Positions 26,168 to 34,113 of a stretch of DNA of 64,000 nucleotides are shown here, piece by piece; the stretch's first letter is position 1, and every line of letters starts with the position of its first letter. Both the position numbers and the translations under genes were made by a program. The stretch covers positions 23,226 to 87,225 of the forward strand of contig JABFGG010000019.1 of assembly GCA_013112575.1 (NCBI GenBank), given 5' to 3'. The notes below the pieces were generated by a model. The model was not told the origin of the DNA. It was given only the letters and a program-made list of their open reading frames with translations, and made no database searches. This DNA is from Chloroflexota bacterium (lineage in GTDB: Bacteria > Chloroflexota > Anaerolineae > Anaerolineales > UBA11579).

Positions 26168-27160
26168 TTAATGGCTATCCTGGGTATAAGGGATGCCTAG
26201 AGCTGCAGGTGCATCCCTACGACCTCTGCGGTAAAGGAGAGCTATCAGCGTGAGCAGATAAGGCAACATCAATAAAAATTCGTAGGGTAGTGTCCCAACC
26301 CCCCGTTCCACCTGGCTTAGAGCCTGGATACGAAATTGCAAGGCATCGGCCAGGCCAAATAACAGCGCGCCAACCAGGGCCAGCCCTGGTCGCCAACGGG
26401 CAAAAATAACCAGGGCTACCGCAATCCAACCCCTACCAGCGGTGATGCCCTCTCGGAACAATCCCAATTGCACCACGGTCAGAGTTGCTCCCCCCAATCC
26501 GGCCAGTCCAGCTCCGATCAGGGTGGCAGCGTAGCGCCCCAGGTTTACATTAATCCCGGAGGTTTCGGTTGCAGCTGGATGTTCTCCGATGGAGCGAATA
26601 TTTAGACCCCAGGTAGTGTGAAAGAGAAAAAACCAGGTCAGGAAAACCAAAAATACGGTCAAGTAAACTGTTGGATCATAACGAAAAAGAAGTTCACCTA
26701 AGACCGGGATATCGCTTAATAATGGGATGGAAATCTGCTCTAATCCGGTTACCCGCGCCGTGAGCGAGCTAAATTGCAGGCGGTAAAAATAATCTGCCAG
26801 GCCGTGACCAAAAAGAACCAGCGTCACCCCTGCAATTACCTGGTCCACATGCAAGGTGATGCTCAGCACGGCCATCAGCAAGCCCATAGCCATACCAGCC
26901 AGCATTCCAGCACCCAGACCAAGCCAGGCGCTCCAGGAGCCTGCAAGTCCAGCCAGCGGACCAGTTTCGAGATAATAGGCCGTCATAAAACCGCCTGCTG
27001 CGCCTACTATCATTATTCCTTCAAGACCCAGGTTCAATATCCCGGAGCGCTCAGTGATGATCTCCCCCAATACAGCCAGTAAAACCGGCACGGCCAAACG
27101 GATTCCCGCTGTTACCAGGGCAATGACAAATCCCCATTGTAGAACTTGAGACCAGTCCAT
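26168..27160 (-). CDS. BMP-type ABC transporter permease (second)
   Basis: A 330-residue inner-membrane permease of the NupQ/YufQ type, part of the basic membrane protein (BMP) family of ABC importers that take up nucleosides or purine-like compounds. Several hydrophobic helices are visible. The block TERSGILNLGLEGIMIVGA is the family hallmark, and the loop NIRSIGEHPAATETSGINV is the coupling region to the ATPase. Its ATG overlaps the stop of the preceding permease gene by one base, so the two are made together and probably form a heterodimer. Confidence 0.93.
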   Translation of the reverse strand: MDWSQVLQWGFVIALVTAGIRLAVPVLLAVLGEIITERSGILNLGLEGIMIVGAAGGFMTAYYLETGPLAGLAGSWSAWLGLGAGMLAGMAMGLLMAVLSITLHVDQVIAGVTLVLFGHGLADYFYRLQFSSLTARVTGLEQISIPLLSDIPVLGELLFRYDPTVYLTVFLVFLTWFFLFHTTWGLNIRSIGEHPAATETSGINVNLGRYAATLIGAGLAGLGGATLTVVQLGLFREGITAGRGWIAVALVIFARWRPGLALVGALLFGLADALQFRIQALSQVERGVGTLPYEFLLMLPYLLTLIALLYRRGRRDAPAALGIPYTQDSH

Positions 27161-28227
27161 TATTTTTGTCTCCTTCGAGCAAGCGCATCCACAGCTAAAA
27201 CCGAGAGAACAATGACTGCTTGTATGGCATCGGCTAATGAATTTGGCAAACCCGAAACAACGTGCATAGATTCAGAGCCGATGATGAGGGCAGCAAATAA
27301 GATCGATGCAATGGCTACCCCTAGGGGATGCATACGCCCAAGTAAAGCCACCAGTATCCCGGCGAAACCAAACCCTCCCGAAATATCGCCCTTCAGACGT
27401 GTTAGTTGAGTACTGACTTCAATAATCCCGGCCAGGCCAATCAACCCACCACTAAAAGCCATCACAAAGAGAATGGATTTTTCTACGCTGACCCCGGCAT
27501 AGCGGGCCACGCTGGATCGTGAGCCAACCATGCGCAAACGAAATCCCAGCGGTGTGGCCCATAACAAGCCGTATACGACAGCCACAAGGATCACTGCCAA
27601 AATTACCCCCGCATGAATGCGGCTATCAAATAACAAGGGCAACCGAGCTTCCGGCACAAACTGGGCGCTTTGAGGCAAGTAGCCTCCAGGCTCTTGTAGT
27701 GGCCCGCGTGCCATATATTGCACAAGCAGAATTGCGATGTAATTGAACATCAACGTGGATATGATCTCACTTACACCCCATTTGATCTTCATGACGCCGG
27801 CCAGCATGGCCCATAGCATGCCTCCAACAACACCACCCAGCAGCATGATTGATAGCAGAAGAGGACGAGGCCAATCTGGAAAGTTGAGTGCAATCACAGC
27901 ACCAATTAATGCACCAACAAAAAATTGACCTTCGCCACCAATATTCCAAACTCGCGCTCGAAAGGCAACTGTTAGACCCAGCCCTACTAATAAAAGCGGA
28001 GCAGCTTTAAGAACGGTTTCCGTTATTTGACGACTACCGCCAAAAGCGCCCCGCAGCATGGCAGTGTAAGCCTCTTGAACATTTGCGCCAGCCATCAGGA
28101 TCAATAGAGCGCCAATCACAAAACCGATCACCGCCCCAATCACCGGCGGTCCTAAGGCACGCCACAGGGCACGGTTGCGAGATTCGGTTTGACCGGTATT
28201 GATGGCTTCAGTTTGTTCCTGCGTCAC
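27160..28227 (-). CDS. BMP-type ABC transporter permease (first)
   Basis: A 355-residue membrane permease of the NupP/YufP type. Motifs include RVWNIGGEGQFFVGALIGA and GFRLRMVGSRSSVARYAGV, the latter being the ATPase-contact loop. About nine to ten helices are likely. It overlaps the ATPase gene upstream by 4 bp and the second permease gene downstream by 1 bp. It forms the substrate channel with its partner. Substrate is inferred as a nucleoside- or purine-like molecule from family. Confidence 0.93.
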   Translation of the reverse strand: MTQEQTEAINTGQTESRNRALWRALGPPVIGAVIGFVIGALLILMAGANVQEAYTAMLRGAFGGSRQITETVLKAAPLLLVGLGLTVAFRARVWNIGGEGQFFVGALIGAVIALNFPDWPRPLLLSIMLLGGVVGGMLWAMLAGVMKIKWGVSEIISTLMFNYIAILLVQYMARGPLQEPGGYLPQSAQFVPEARLPLLFDSRIHAGVILAVILVAVVYGLLWATPLGFRLRMVGSRSSVARYAGVSVEKSILFVMAFSGGLIGLAGIIEVSTQLTRLKGDISGGFGFAGILVALLGRMHPLGVAIASILFAALIIGSESMHVVSGLPNSLADAIQAVIVLSVLAVDALARRRQK

Positions 28228-29789
28228 AGTGTTCCTCTGGTTTGACCATTCGTGGGTTTCGATCCGGTCATCATCAAGCCGATATCATCTATATCGGCAT
28301 CGGCTGCATCCACAATCCCCATGATCTCGCCCTCATACATAACGGCAATTCGGTCACTTAGGGCCAATATCTCGTCCAGTTCTGTTGAGATCAGCAAGAT
28401 TGCCAACCCCGCGTCGCGTTGTTCAACTAATTGGCTGTGCACGTATTCAATTGCGCTGACATCCAGACCGCGAGTTGGCTGTGCGGCGATCAAGACTTGA
28501 GGCTTACGATCTAGCTCTCGAGCCAGGATCATTTTTTGAGCATTCCCGCCTGAAAGTGACGCTGCAGGAGTATTAACTGTTGCTCCGCGCACATTGAACG
28601 CATTTATCAGCCCCTGAGCTTGTTGATGGATGGCTTTCCAATCCAGCACACCTCTTTGGGTGAAAGGAGATTCGCCAATGCGCTGCAAGAACATGTTTTC
28701 GGCTACACTAAAATCGGGCAGAAGCCCCATTTTGTAGCGATCAGAGGGGACATGTGCCAACCCAAAGCGGCCCACATCACGCGGTGTTGAGCGGGTGGTA
28801 TCGTGATCACAGATAGTTATTTGACCAGACTTAACTTTTCTCAGCCCGGCAATTGTTTCTTCTAACTCGCTTTGTCCATTACCAGCCACACCGGCAATCC
28901 CCAGAATTTCGCCTGCCCGCACTTCAATGTTCAACCCACGCAAGGCTGGCAAGCCCCGGTCACTGTCGACCCAAACGTCAGTTAGCTGCAGGCGTGCCTC
29001 TTTGGGTTGGGCCGGCTCTTTGGCTACTTTCAAGATCACGTCCCTACCCACCATCATTCTCGCCAGGTCAGCTTTGTTCACGTCGGACGCCGGTGTCACA
29101 CCAACAACCTCACCGTCGCGGAGCACGGTAATGCGTTCGCTGACCTTCAGCACTTCATCAAGTTTATGGGATATGAAGACAATGGATTTCCCCTCTTCGG
29201 TCAGCCGGTGGAGAATTGGTAGCAGATCAGCCACCTCTTGAGGTGTCAAAACCGCCGTTGGCTCATCCAAAATTAGTATCTCGGCCCCACGATAAAGTGT
29301 TTTGAGAATTTCAACACGTTGCTGCTGCCCCACAGATAGCTTGCCGACCTCTACCTCAGGATCAACAATTAACCCATATTGCTCTGATAACGTGCGTATA
29401 CGCTGATGAATCAATTTCGGGTCATCCATCAGTGGCTTGCGCGAAGAGGGTTGGCCCAGAATGATATTGTCAGCCACACTGAAAGGGTTGACTAACATAA
29501 AATGCTGATGGACCATTCCCATACCCTGGGCAATTGCATCTCGGGCAGATGTAAATGAGACTGGCTTTCCGCGCAAGCGTATCTCCCCTTCATCCGCAGC
29601 GTGTAATCCGTAAAGGATTTTCATCAAGGTGGTTTTTCCAGCCCCATTCTCGCCAAGGATGGTATGGATTTCGCCAGGTTGTAGATCAAAATCAACTCGC
29701 GCATTCGCCACAACGCCGGGAAAACGCTTGACAATGCCCCGCATTTGAACGACTGGTTCATTTGTTTTCGTCAACACAGCCTGCCTCAT
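28224..29789 (-). CDS. BMP-type ABC transporter ATP-binding protein (double cassette)
   Basis: A 521-residue ATPase with two fused cassettes, as in NupO/YufO and sugar RbsA-type importers. The first cassette has Walker A GENGAGKTT, signature LSVGQQQRVEI and Walker B ILDEPTAVL. The second has the degenerate Walker A GVAGNGQSE and LSGGNAQKMILARELD. The second cassette lacks the Lys/Thr of Walker A, as is usual in this family. The ATG at 29,789 has only a weak ribosome-binding site and follows a strong intercistronic hairpin. The stop overlaps the first permease gene. Confidence 0.95.
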   Translation of the reverse strand: MRQAVLTKTNEPVVQMRGIVKRFPGVVANARVDFDLQPGEIHTILGENGAGKTTLMKILYGLHAADEGEIRLRGKPVSFTSARDAIAQGMGMVHQHFMLVNPFSVADNIILGQPSSRKPLMDDPKLIHQRIRTLSEQYGLIVDPEVEVGKLSVGQQQRVEILKTLYRGAEILILDEPTAVLTPQEVADLLPILHRLTEEGKSIVFISHKLDEVLKVSERITVLRDGEVVGVTPASDVNKADLARMMVGRDVILKVAKEPAQPKEARLQLTDVWVDSDRGLPALRGLNIEVRAGEILGIAGVAGNGQSELEETIAGLRKVKSGQITICDHDTTRSTPRDVGRFGLAHVPSDRYKMGLLPDFSVAENMFLQRIGESPFTQRGVLDWKAIHQQAQGLINAFNVRGATVNTPAASLSGGNAQKMILARELDRKPQVLIAAQPTRGLDVSAIEYVHSQLVEQRDAGLAILLISTELDEILALSDRIAVMYEGEIMGIVDAADADIDDIGLMMTGSKPTNGQTRGTL

Positions 29790-29815
29790 AAGGGTAACAA
29801 CTGTGAAACAATCAT

Positions 29816-29850
29816 CCCTTGGCTCCCACGATTTAGGTGGGAGCCAAGGG
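29816..29850 (-). other. Perfect 14-bp intercistronic hairpin
   Basis: CCCTTGGCTCCCAC (29816-29829) and GTGGGAGCCAAGGG (29837-29850) are perfect complements with a 7-base loop. It lies between the substrate-binding-protein gene and the ATPase gene. No T-run follows on the minus strand, so it more likely protects the upstream mRNA or partially lowers downstream expression than acts as a full terminator. Confidence 0.75.
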
Positions 29851-29874
29851 TAGCAAAACTACAAAAAGGTGCTG

Positions 29875-30873
29875 CTATTCAGGGATAAATGGAACTTCCA
29901 GCGCACCACTGGCGATGTCCTGCATAGCAGTTTCGACCGCTTCAATGGCTTCAGCCGGAATACTGTCTTTCAGGGCCTCGTTGTAGCCAACCTGCATGGC
30001 TCCTTCCGCAATACCATAACGATAGAAGGTGTCAGCAAACGAATCACCTTGGGCGTCAGCCAGCATTTGAGCGAATAAAGGCTCAAGGTTCCAAACCAGA
30101 TTGGCTAAAACAACATCAGGACCATTCTCGGTCATGTCACCAACGTAGCCAGTGGCATAACCGCCAACCTCTTTAGCAGCCTCGATGGCGCCCAGGGCCG
30201 GGCCTTCACCGCACTCGATCCAGAAGTCAACCCCGGCATCGGCCTGAGCCAATGCCGCTTCTTTGGCTTTAGCAATGTCTGCCCAATCACCAACAGATGT
30301 CAGGATCAAAGTAGCATCAGGATTCACGCTTTGTGCTCCGGCCAGGAATGCCTCACCCATGGCATGGCACACCGGAATGTCGAAACCGTAGAGAGCACCC
30401 AATACGCCGCTCTCGCTCATATGACCAGCCAGGACTCCAATCGGATAGGCGGCTTCGTAAAAGGGCTGATCATAATCAGCGACATTGGCAGAAGTATTAT
30501 TGATGCCCCCCGCCCAGGCAAAGTTCGTATCTGCCGCTTCTGAAGCTACCTGGAAGGTAGCATCTTGATAGATGAAGGAGTGGGCAACAACAACTTCAAA
30601 TCCCTGGTCCACATACTCTCGCATTACACGAGCTACATCAGTATCCGATATGTTTTCAGAGAAGGCCGTCTTTACTCCCTCCGCCTCCAATGCCTGCAAA
30701 GCATTGTAAGCGGCCTCGTTCCACGAGTTGTCATCCCATGGACCTGTCATCACAACAGCTACGCTTCCTGCACTCGCTTCCTCTACGGGAGCAGAAGCAT
30801 CCCCACCACATGCTCCAAGTAAAACCATGCTCAAAACAATCAGCAAGAAAAGTAGGTATTTCTGAGGTTTCAT
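29875..30873 (-). CDS. BMP family substrate-binding lipoprotein
   Basis: A 332-residue lipoprotein with signal peptide and lipobox LLGAC (about residues 18-22). The family pattern includes VAVVMTGPWDDNSWNEAAYNAL, VVVAHSFIYQDATFQVA and the Asp/Glu-containing hinge around WIECGEGPALGA. BMP proteins bind nucleosides, purines or similar compounds for ABC import; PnrA binds purine nucleosides. Here the partners are the three genes that follow. It lies 172 bp after the corrinoid protein gene, the biggest gap in the downstream operon, and may have some independent expression. Confidence 0.92.
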   Translation of the reverse strand: MKPQKYLLFLLIVLSMVLLGACGGDASAPVEEASAGSVAVVMTGPWDDNSWNEAAYNALQALEAEGVKTAFSENISDTDVARVMREYVDQGFEVVVAHSFIYQDATFQVASEAADTNFAWAGGINNTSANVADYDQPFYEAAYPIGVLAGHMSESGVLGALYGFDIPVCHAMGEAFLAGAQSVNPDATLILTSVGDWADIAKAKEAALAQADAGVDFWIECGEGPALGAIEAAKEVGGYATGYVGDMTENGPDVVLANLVWNLEPLFAQMLADAQGDSFADTFYRYGIAEGAMQVGYNEALKDSIPAEAIEAVETAMQDIASGALEVPFIPE

Positions 30874-31045
30874 TTTTTTCGCCTTTACAAAAAGAGACTA
30901 AGTGATTTATGAGAATGTTTGTATTGAGACTTATTCCTAAATACAGACACGTTATTCCGGCTACATATCAATTTGAATGCATTGTGCCTCCCTTTTCTAC
31001 GGCTATCAAGCTTCTCAAACACAATCACTTTATCGCCTTTGCGTA

Positions 31046-31705
31046 TCAGTTTGATGGAGCATCCATAAGCTGCTTGCACAACTCTACAGCACCGGCAGCA
31101 TCTTCAGAATACCCAATACCAATTTCTGTGGCCCAATCACCCGTTACAGAACCACCACCAGCAATAAGCTGATAACTTTCTCGTATCCCTAACTCTTCAA
31201 ATAGGTTAACCGTGTTTTGAATGGCAGGTCGGGTGGTAGTCATCAATGATGACATACCGATGATGTCTGCGTTATTTTCTTTGGCTGCATCGGTAAAAGC
31301 GCTGGGCGCAACACGTCGCCCGAGGTCAACGACATTGAAGCCGTGGGCACGTAACATTGTCACAACAATGTTCTTGCCGATGTCGTGCACATCACCTTCG
31401 ACTGTCCCCACAACAACGGTGCCCAGAGGCTCGCTAGCCTGTCCCGAAGCGACAATGGCGTCCTCCAGAAGTTTGCTGGCTTTTTCGGCGGCTTCGCCAG
31501 CCATCATCAATTCGGGCAGAAAGTATTCACCGGTTTGAAACCGGTTGCCTACTTCAGTCAGGGCTGGAACCATAACCTCGTTAATTATTCCCAAAGGATC
31601 TACGCCTGCCTCCAGGGCCTCTGTCGTTATGGCTTCCGCGACTTCGACATCGCCCTCAATAAAGGCTTCAGTTAAACGTTGATGGACAGATTCAGGTACG
31701 CTCAT
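31046..31705 (-). CDS. Corrinoid (cobalamin-binding) protein of methyltransferase system
   Basis: A 219-residue MtmC/MtbC/MtgC-like corrinoid protein. The N-terminal cap (about 1-88) is helical and includes VGNRFQTGEYFLPELMMAGE, a hallmark of these proteins. The B12-binding domain follows, with the cobalt-ligand motif EGDVHDIGKN (Asp105, His107, Gly110), then GFNVVDLGRRV and the GGGSV loop. It accepts a methyl group from the methyltransferase encoded just upstream and passes it to the MeTr enzyme. ATG 31,705 is preferred over the in-frame TTG at 31,711 because AAGGAGA lies at correct distance. Confidence 0.95.
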   Translation of the reverse strand: MSVPESVHQRLTEAFIEGDVEVAEAITTEALEAGVDPLGIINEVMVPALTEVGNRFQTGEYFLPELMMAGEAAEKASKLLEDAIVASGQASEPLGTVVVGTVEGDVHDIGKNIVVTMLRAHGFNVVDLGRRVAPSAFTDAAKENNADIIGMSSLMTTTRPAIQNTVNLFEELGIRESYQLIAGGGSVTGDWATEIGIGYSEDAAGAVELCKQLMDAPSN

Positions 31706-31731
31706 GATCAATATCTCCTTTATTTCCTTTT

Positions 31732-33123
31732 CTATGCTTTTGGCCGGGGAGCATATTCAAATTTGAGGCCAAGCTTACTCATGTCTTCCTTTACGGAGTA
31801 GTACATATCCAACCACTCCGCTGTGGGCTGAACAGTATCCACATCATAAACTTCATTGAACGGACGACCTCGGTTGGGCTCGGATAAGGTGTCTTCATAG
31901 AACTTCATGATCTTGGGGATTAATTTCGAAGCCTCCTGGCGAGTCAGGCTTAAGGATGCCCGGGAAACCTCGGCTATGAAGCGAGTTTCCAACCCGCTGA
32001 AGTGGTCACGGTTAAACCCACCAGTAGTGCCGGCCCCTTGCATATTGAAGCCGCATACTGTGCCCACCACTGCGCCAGCCGCGCACTCGTAGAGTAGCTC
32101 TTTGGTGCCTGCGCCGGAAACCACGTAAATATCATTCAGCAAAATGATCGGTGTGTTGCGGGACAATGCTTGTCCAACCATCGCCTGGATCCAAATGCCC
32201 AAGGGATCGGTATTGTTTACGTAAGTCAGGTGAGTCAGGGAGAACATATGATAATCAGCATCGTATAGGACCACGCCCAATAGGTGATCGGCTACCGATA
32301 CAACAGCCGTCCCTTCGGCTCTACCACCAAGCCCGCCAATCAATGGGGTCATGAGGTCAACCGTGATACCGCCTACGTTATAAAGGTGAGCCACACGCGA
32401 CAGCTGATCGTAGTCAGTTTTAAGCTCAACCATTTGTGAAACCAAAATGCCATCGCAGGAGCGTAAGCCTGCATCGGGATCAAAGGCGGCCATTTTGCCA
32501 GAACAGGTCAACGGAACGGCAACATCGTTGATGTGCATTCCGGGCCGTCCGGCCATACGAACGGCTTCACGAGCTACACTGGCATCTCGTCGAGCGCCTA
32601 ACAGTTCCAACGGCGTACCCGGGATAATCCCCTCGCCCATGTATGTCGCAACCGAACCAGCCCCCAGACAATCTACTAGCGGTTCCTGAGCGTAAGAAAG
32701 CAAAATCTGCGGGTGGAATTCTTCTGATGCTGGAAGGCCCGTTGGCCCGGAGTGCACAATGGGCCGAACAGGATCTTCGACGCCACGGTGACGCATCACA
32801 ACGGCATCTTTACCCATTCCCAAGATCACCTCAGAAGGAGCCTGGGCAACAATGTCAACCACTTCATCATGGGTAAATAGGATTTGACGTTCGGTGGATT
32901 GGCAGTAAGCACCAAATTCTACAAACAGTTGCAATCCCGCTTGATAGACCCTGTCAGCCATATCGTCGTCGGCCGGAACAAGGTCGTTAGCGTCGTACTT
33001 GATGTCGTATTCTTTGACCAGCTCTTTAATTCGTTTAATGAGTTTAAGCTCGAAGTCCTTTTCCTTTATGAAGGGGCCGCTTTGCGCCCGTTTCATGATT
33101 TCAACCAACCAATTGCTTTGCAT
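31732..33123 (-). CDS. MtmB-like monomethylamine methyltransferase homologue without pyrrolysine
   Basis: A 463-residue protein that by recalled alignment follows methanogen monomethylamine:corrinoid methyltransferase (MtmB, about 458 residues) from end to end. Shared blocks include a GxGKDAVxxR-type region (about 102-111), PIVHSGPTG (121-129), the PGTPLELLGARRDAS block (about 168-182), MAGRPGM (190-196), GGLGG and the final YDV.TV.PT region. In MtmB the UAG-encoded pyrrolysine follows the RPGM segment; here that segment reads RPGMHIN, so Asn199 occupies or lies beside that position. The frame has no internal TAG, and itself ends in TAG. It is expected to methylate the adjacent corrinoid protein from an N-methyl substrate. 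AAGGAGA precedes the ATG. Substrate is unknown. Confidence 0.8.
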   Translation of the reverse strand: MQSNWLVEIMKRAQSGPFIKEKDFELKLIKRIKELVKEYDIKYDANDLVPADDDMADRVYQAGLQLFVEFGAYCQSTERQILFTHDEVVDIVAQAPSEVILGMGKDAVVMRHRGVEDPVRPIVHSGPTGLPASEEFHPQILLSYAQEPLVDCLGAGSVATYMGEGIIPGTPLELLGARRDASVAREAVRMAGRPGMHINDVAVPLTCSGKMAAFDPDAGLRSCDGILVSQMVELKTDYDQLSRVAHLYNVGGITVDLMTPLIGGLGGRAEGTAVVSVADHLLGVVLYDADYHMFSLTHLTYVNNTDPLGIWIQAMVGQALSRNTPIILLNDIYVVSGAGTKELLYECAAGAVVGTVCGFNMQGAGTTGGFNRDHFSGLETRFIAEVSRASLSLTRQEASKLIPKIMKFYEDTLSEPNRGRPFNEVYDVDTVQPTAEWLDMYYSVKEDMSKLGLKFEYAPRPKA

Positions 33124-33262
33124 AGTTTTCTCCTTGTTTCAATGTATAGAGCAGGTACCCAACGGATGACCCTTACCACTTACTTATCCGGATTTATTAT
33201 CCTGCTTGTTCCATCATCAGGCAATATAAAAAATTTGCCGTGTGTATATAGTCACCTCCTGA

Positions 33263-33835
33263 TCATTGGGTAGATTTCCCAACTGCTGCGGGCCTGCGAT
33301 GCTTGCGTCGGAGTTTTGCCCCAACAGCTACAATCATGCTGATGCTCTTTTGAGGCTCTAGCATGTCACCGATCAAGCGAACTCCAATCTTGCTAGCTGT
33401 TAGATGGGTCAGTAGTTCGCCTTGCAACTCCAGCGGCCAGCGGCCAATGCCGGGCCGGTAAGATGGGCTGGTTTGTTTGCCTGTCGTCCGCGCCGCGCTC
33501 CGAATATCCCGGTACATCTTGTCGCCAAGCTTTAGCACCCAGTGTGTTCCGATTTCATCCAGCACGACGGCTGAAACTGGCTCTTCTTGAAACAGCTCTG
33601 ACACACGGCTTTCCAGAGCAGGGCCAAGGGTACAAAGCCCCAGCGTAATTGTTTCTGCTCCAGGCAAATCGGCGCTCATCACCGGCAACTCGCCTGCGGG
33701 GAAGGTCTTCTGTAGGTAACGGGGGGTTGCCAGCGCCTGCGATTCTTCAAACATATCCTCATAAACCGGCTCAAGGCGCGCACGACGGGAGCCATAGCGT
33801 TTCAACAGTGGGTCGAGCGAAAACGGTGTTTCCAT
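33263..33835 (-). CDS. MetH activation-domain-like protein (corrinoid reactivation)
   Basis: A 190-residue protein related to the C-terminal AdoMet-binding activation domain of methionine synthase MetH. The stretch PSYRPGIGRWPLELQ (about 124-138) matches the RxSPGYxxxP motif that binds S-adenosylmethionine, and the ending GDMLEPQKSISMIVAVG matches the family end. In MetH this domain re-methylates inactivated cob(II)alamin with AdoMet and an electron. The open frame extends upstream to 33,907, but ATG 33,835 is chosen because a terminator lies between the two. Stand-alone forms occur near corrinoid methyltransferases. It is the first gene after the riboswitch. Confidence 0.82.
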   Translation of the reverse strand: METPFSLDPLLKRYGSRRARLEPVYEDMFEESQALATPRYLQKTFPAGELPVMSADLPGAETITLGLCTLGPALESRVSELFQEEPVSAVVLDEIGTHWVLKLGDKMYRDIRSAARTTGKQTSPSYRPGIGRWPLELQGELLTHLTASKIGVRLIGDMLEPQKSISMIVAVGAKLRRKHRRPAAVGKSTQ

Positions 33836-33845
33836 ATTTTTGTTA

Positions 33846-33881
33846 ATCAAAAAGGGTGTGCCCAATATTTGGGCACACCCT
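33846..33881 (-). terminator. Riboswitch terminator
   Basis: On the minus strand AGGGTGTGCCCAA (33869-33881 complement) pairs perfectly over 13 bases with TTGGGCACACCCT (33853-33865 complement), followed by TTTTT. It stands between the cobalamin aptamer and the first downstream start codon. A competing helix can form upstream: CACATCTCC with GGAGAGGGTGTG, which would take bases from the left arm, giving an antiterminator. Confidence 0.92.
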
Positions 33882-33920
33882 CTCCTCGGAGATGTGTTTC
33901 TAAACATAGATCAGGATAAA

Positions 33921-34045
33921 CGGTCTGGCTTAGGATAGGCTCTCATAAAGACCTCTATCCTTACAGTTGCGGGACAGCACCGGAATTTTTGTCAGTTCTT
34001 GCGTCGACAAATCACCGGACTTCGCTTCAGGCTTTTACCTCTACA
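33921..34045 (-). promoter_or_regulatory. Cobalamin riboswitch aptamer
   Basis: On the minus strand the sequence shows the conserved core CCGGTGCTGTCCCGCAACTG (complement of 33964-33983), an earlier GTCCGGTG (complement of 34013-34020) and a B12-box-like AAGCCAGACC (complement of 33922-33931). The 5' GGTAAAAGCC at about 34,040 can pair with the ACC of the B12 box to close the aptamer. Order and spacing fit the cobalamin riboswitch family. With the terminator downstream it should control transcription of the genes from 33,835 to 21,242 by B12 level. The layout suggests an OFF switch, though the downstream enzymes need B12. Confidence 0.9.
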
Positions 34046-34070
34046 CATCTTGCTGCAGGGCAAGTGCCTG

Positions 34071-34100
34071 CTCTGGCCAATCATTTATTTTCGGCCAGAG
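34071..34100 (-). other. Hairpin between RACE gene and riboswitch
   Basis: CTCTGGCC (34071-34078) and GGCCAGAG (34093-34100) form a perfect 8-bp stem with a 14-base loop just after the stop of the RACE gene. No T-run follows on the minus strand, so transcription may continue into the riboswitch. Confidence 0.5.
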
Positions 34101-34113
34101 TGTCCTGACTACA

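Noticed and set aside
30885..31079. Minus-strand frame of 64 codons between the corrinoid protein and BMP lipoprotein genes
   Set aside because: It begins inside the corrinoid protein gene, has no start signal and no recognisable family; more likely plain spacer.
31732..31734. Pyrrolysine read-through at the TAG ending the MtmB-like gene
   Set aside because: Read-through would add only three residues before TAA and the TAG is at the natural end; no pyl genes are in the window.
33836..33907. Longer N-terminus of the MetH-activation-like protein
   Set aside because: The extension would be translated across the riboswitch terminator hairpin, which is not plausible as coding sequence.
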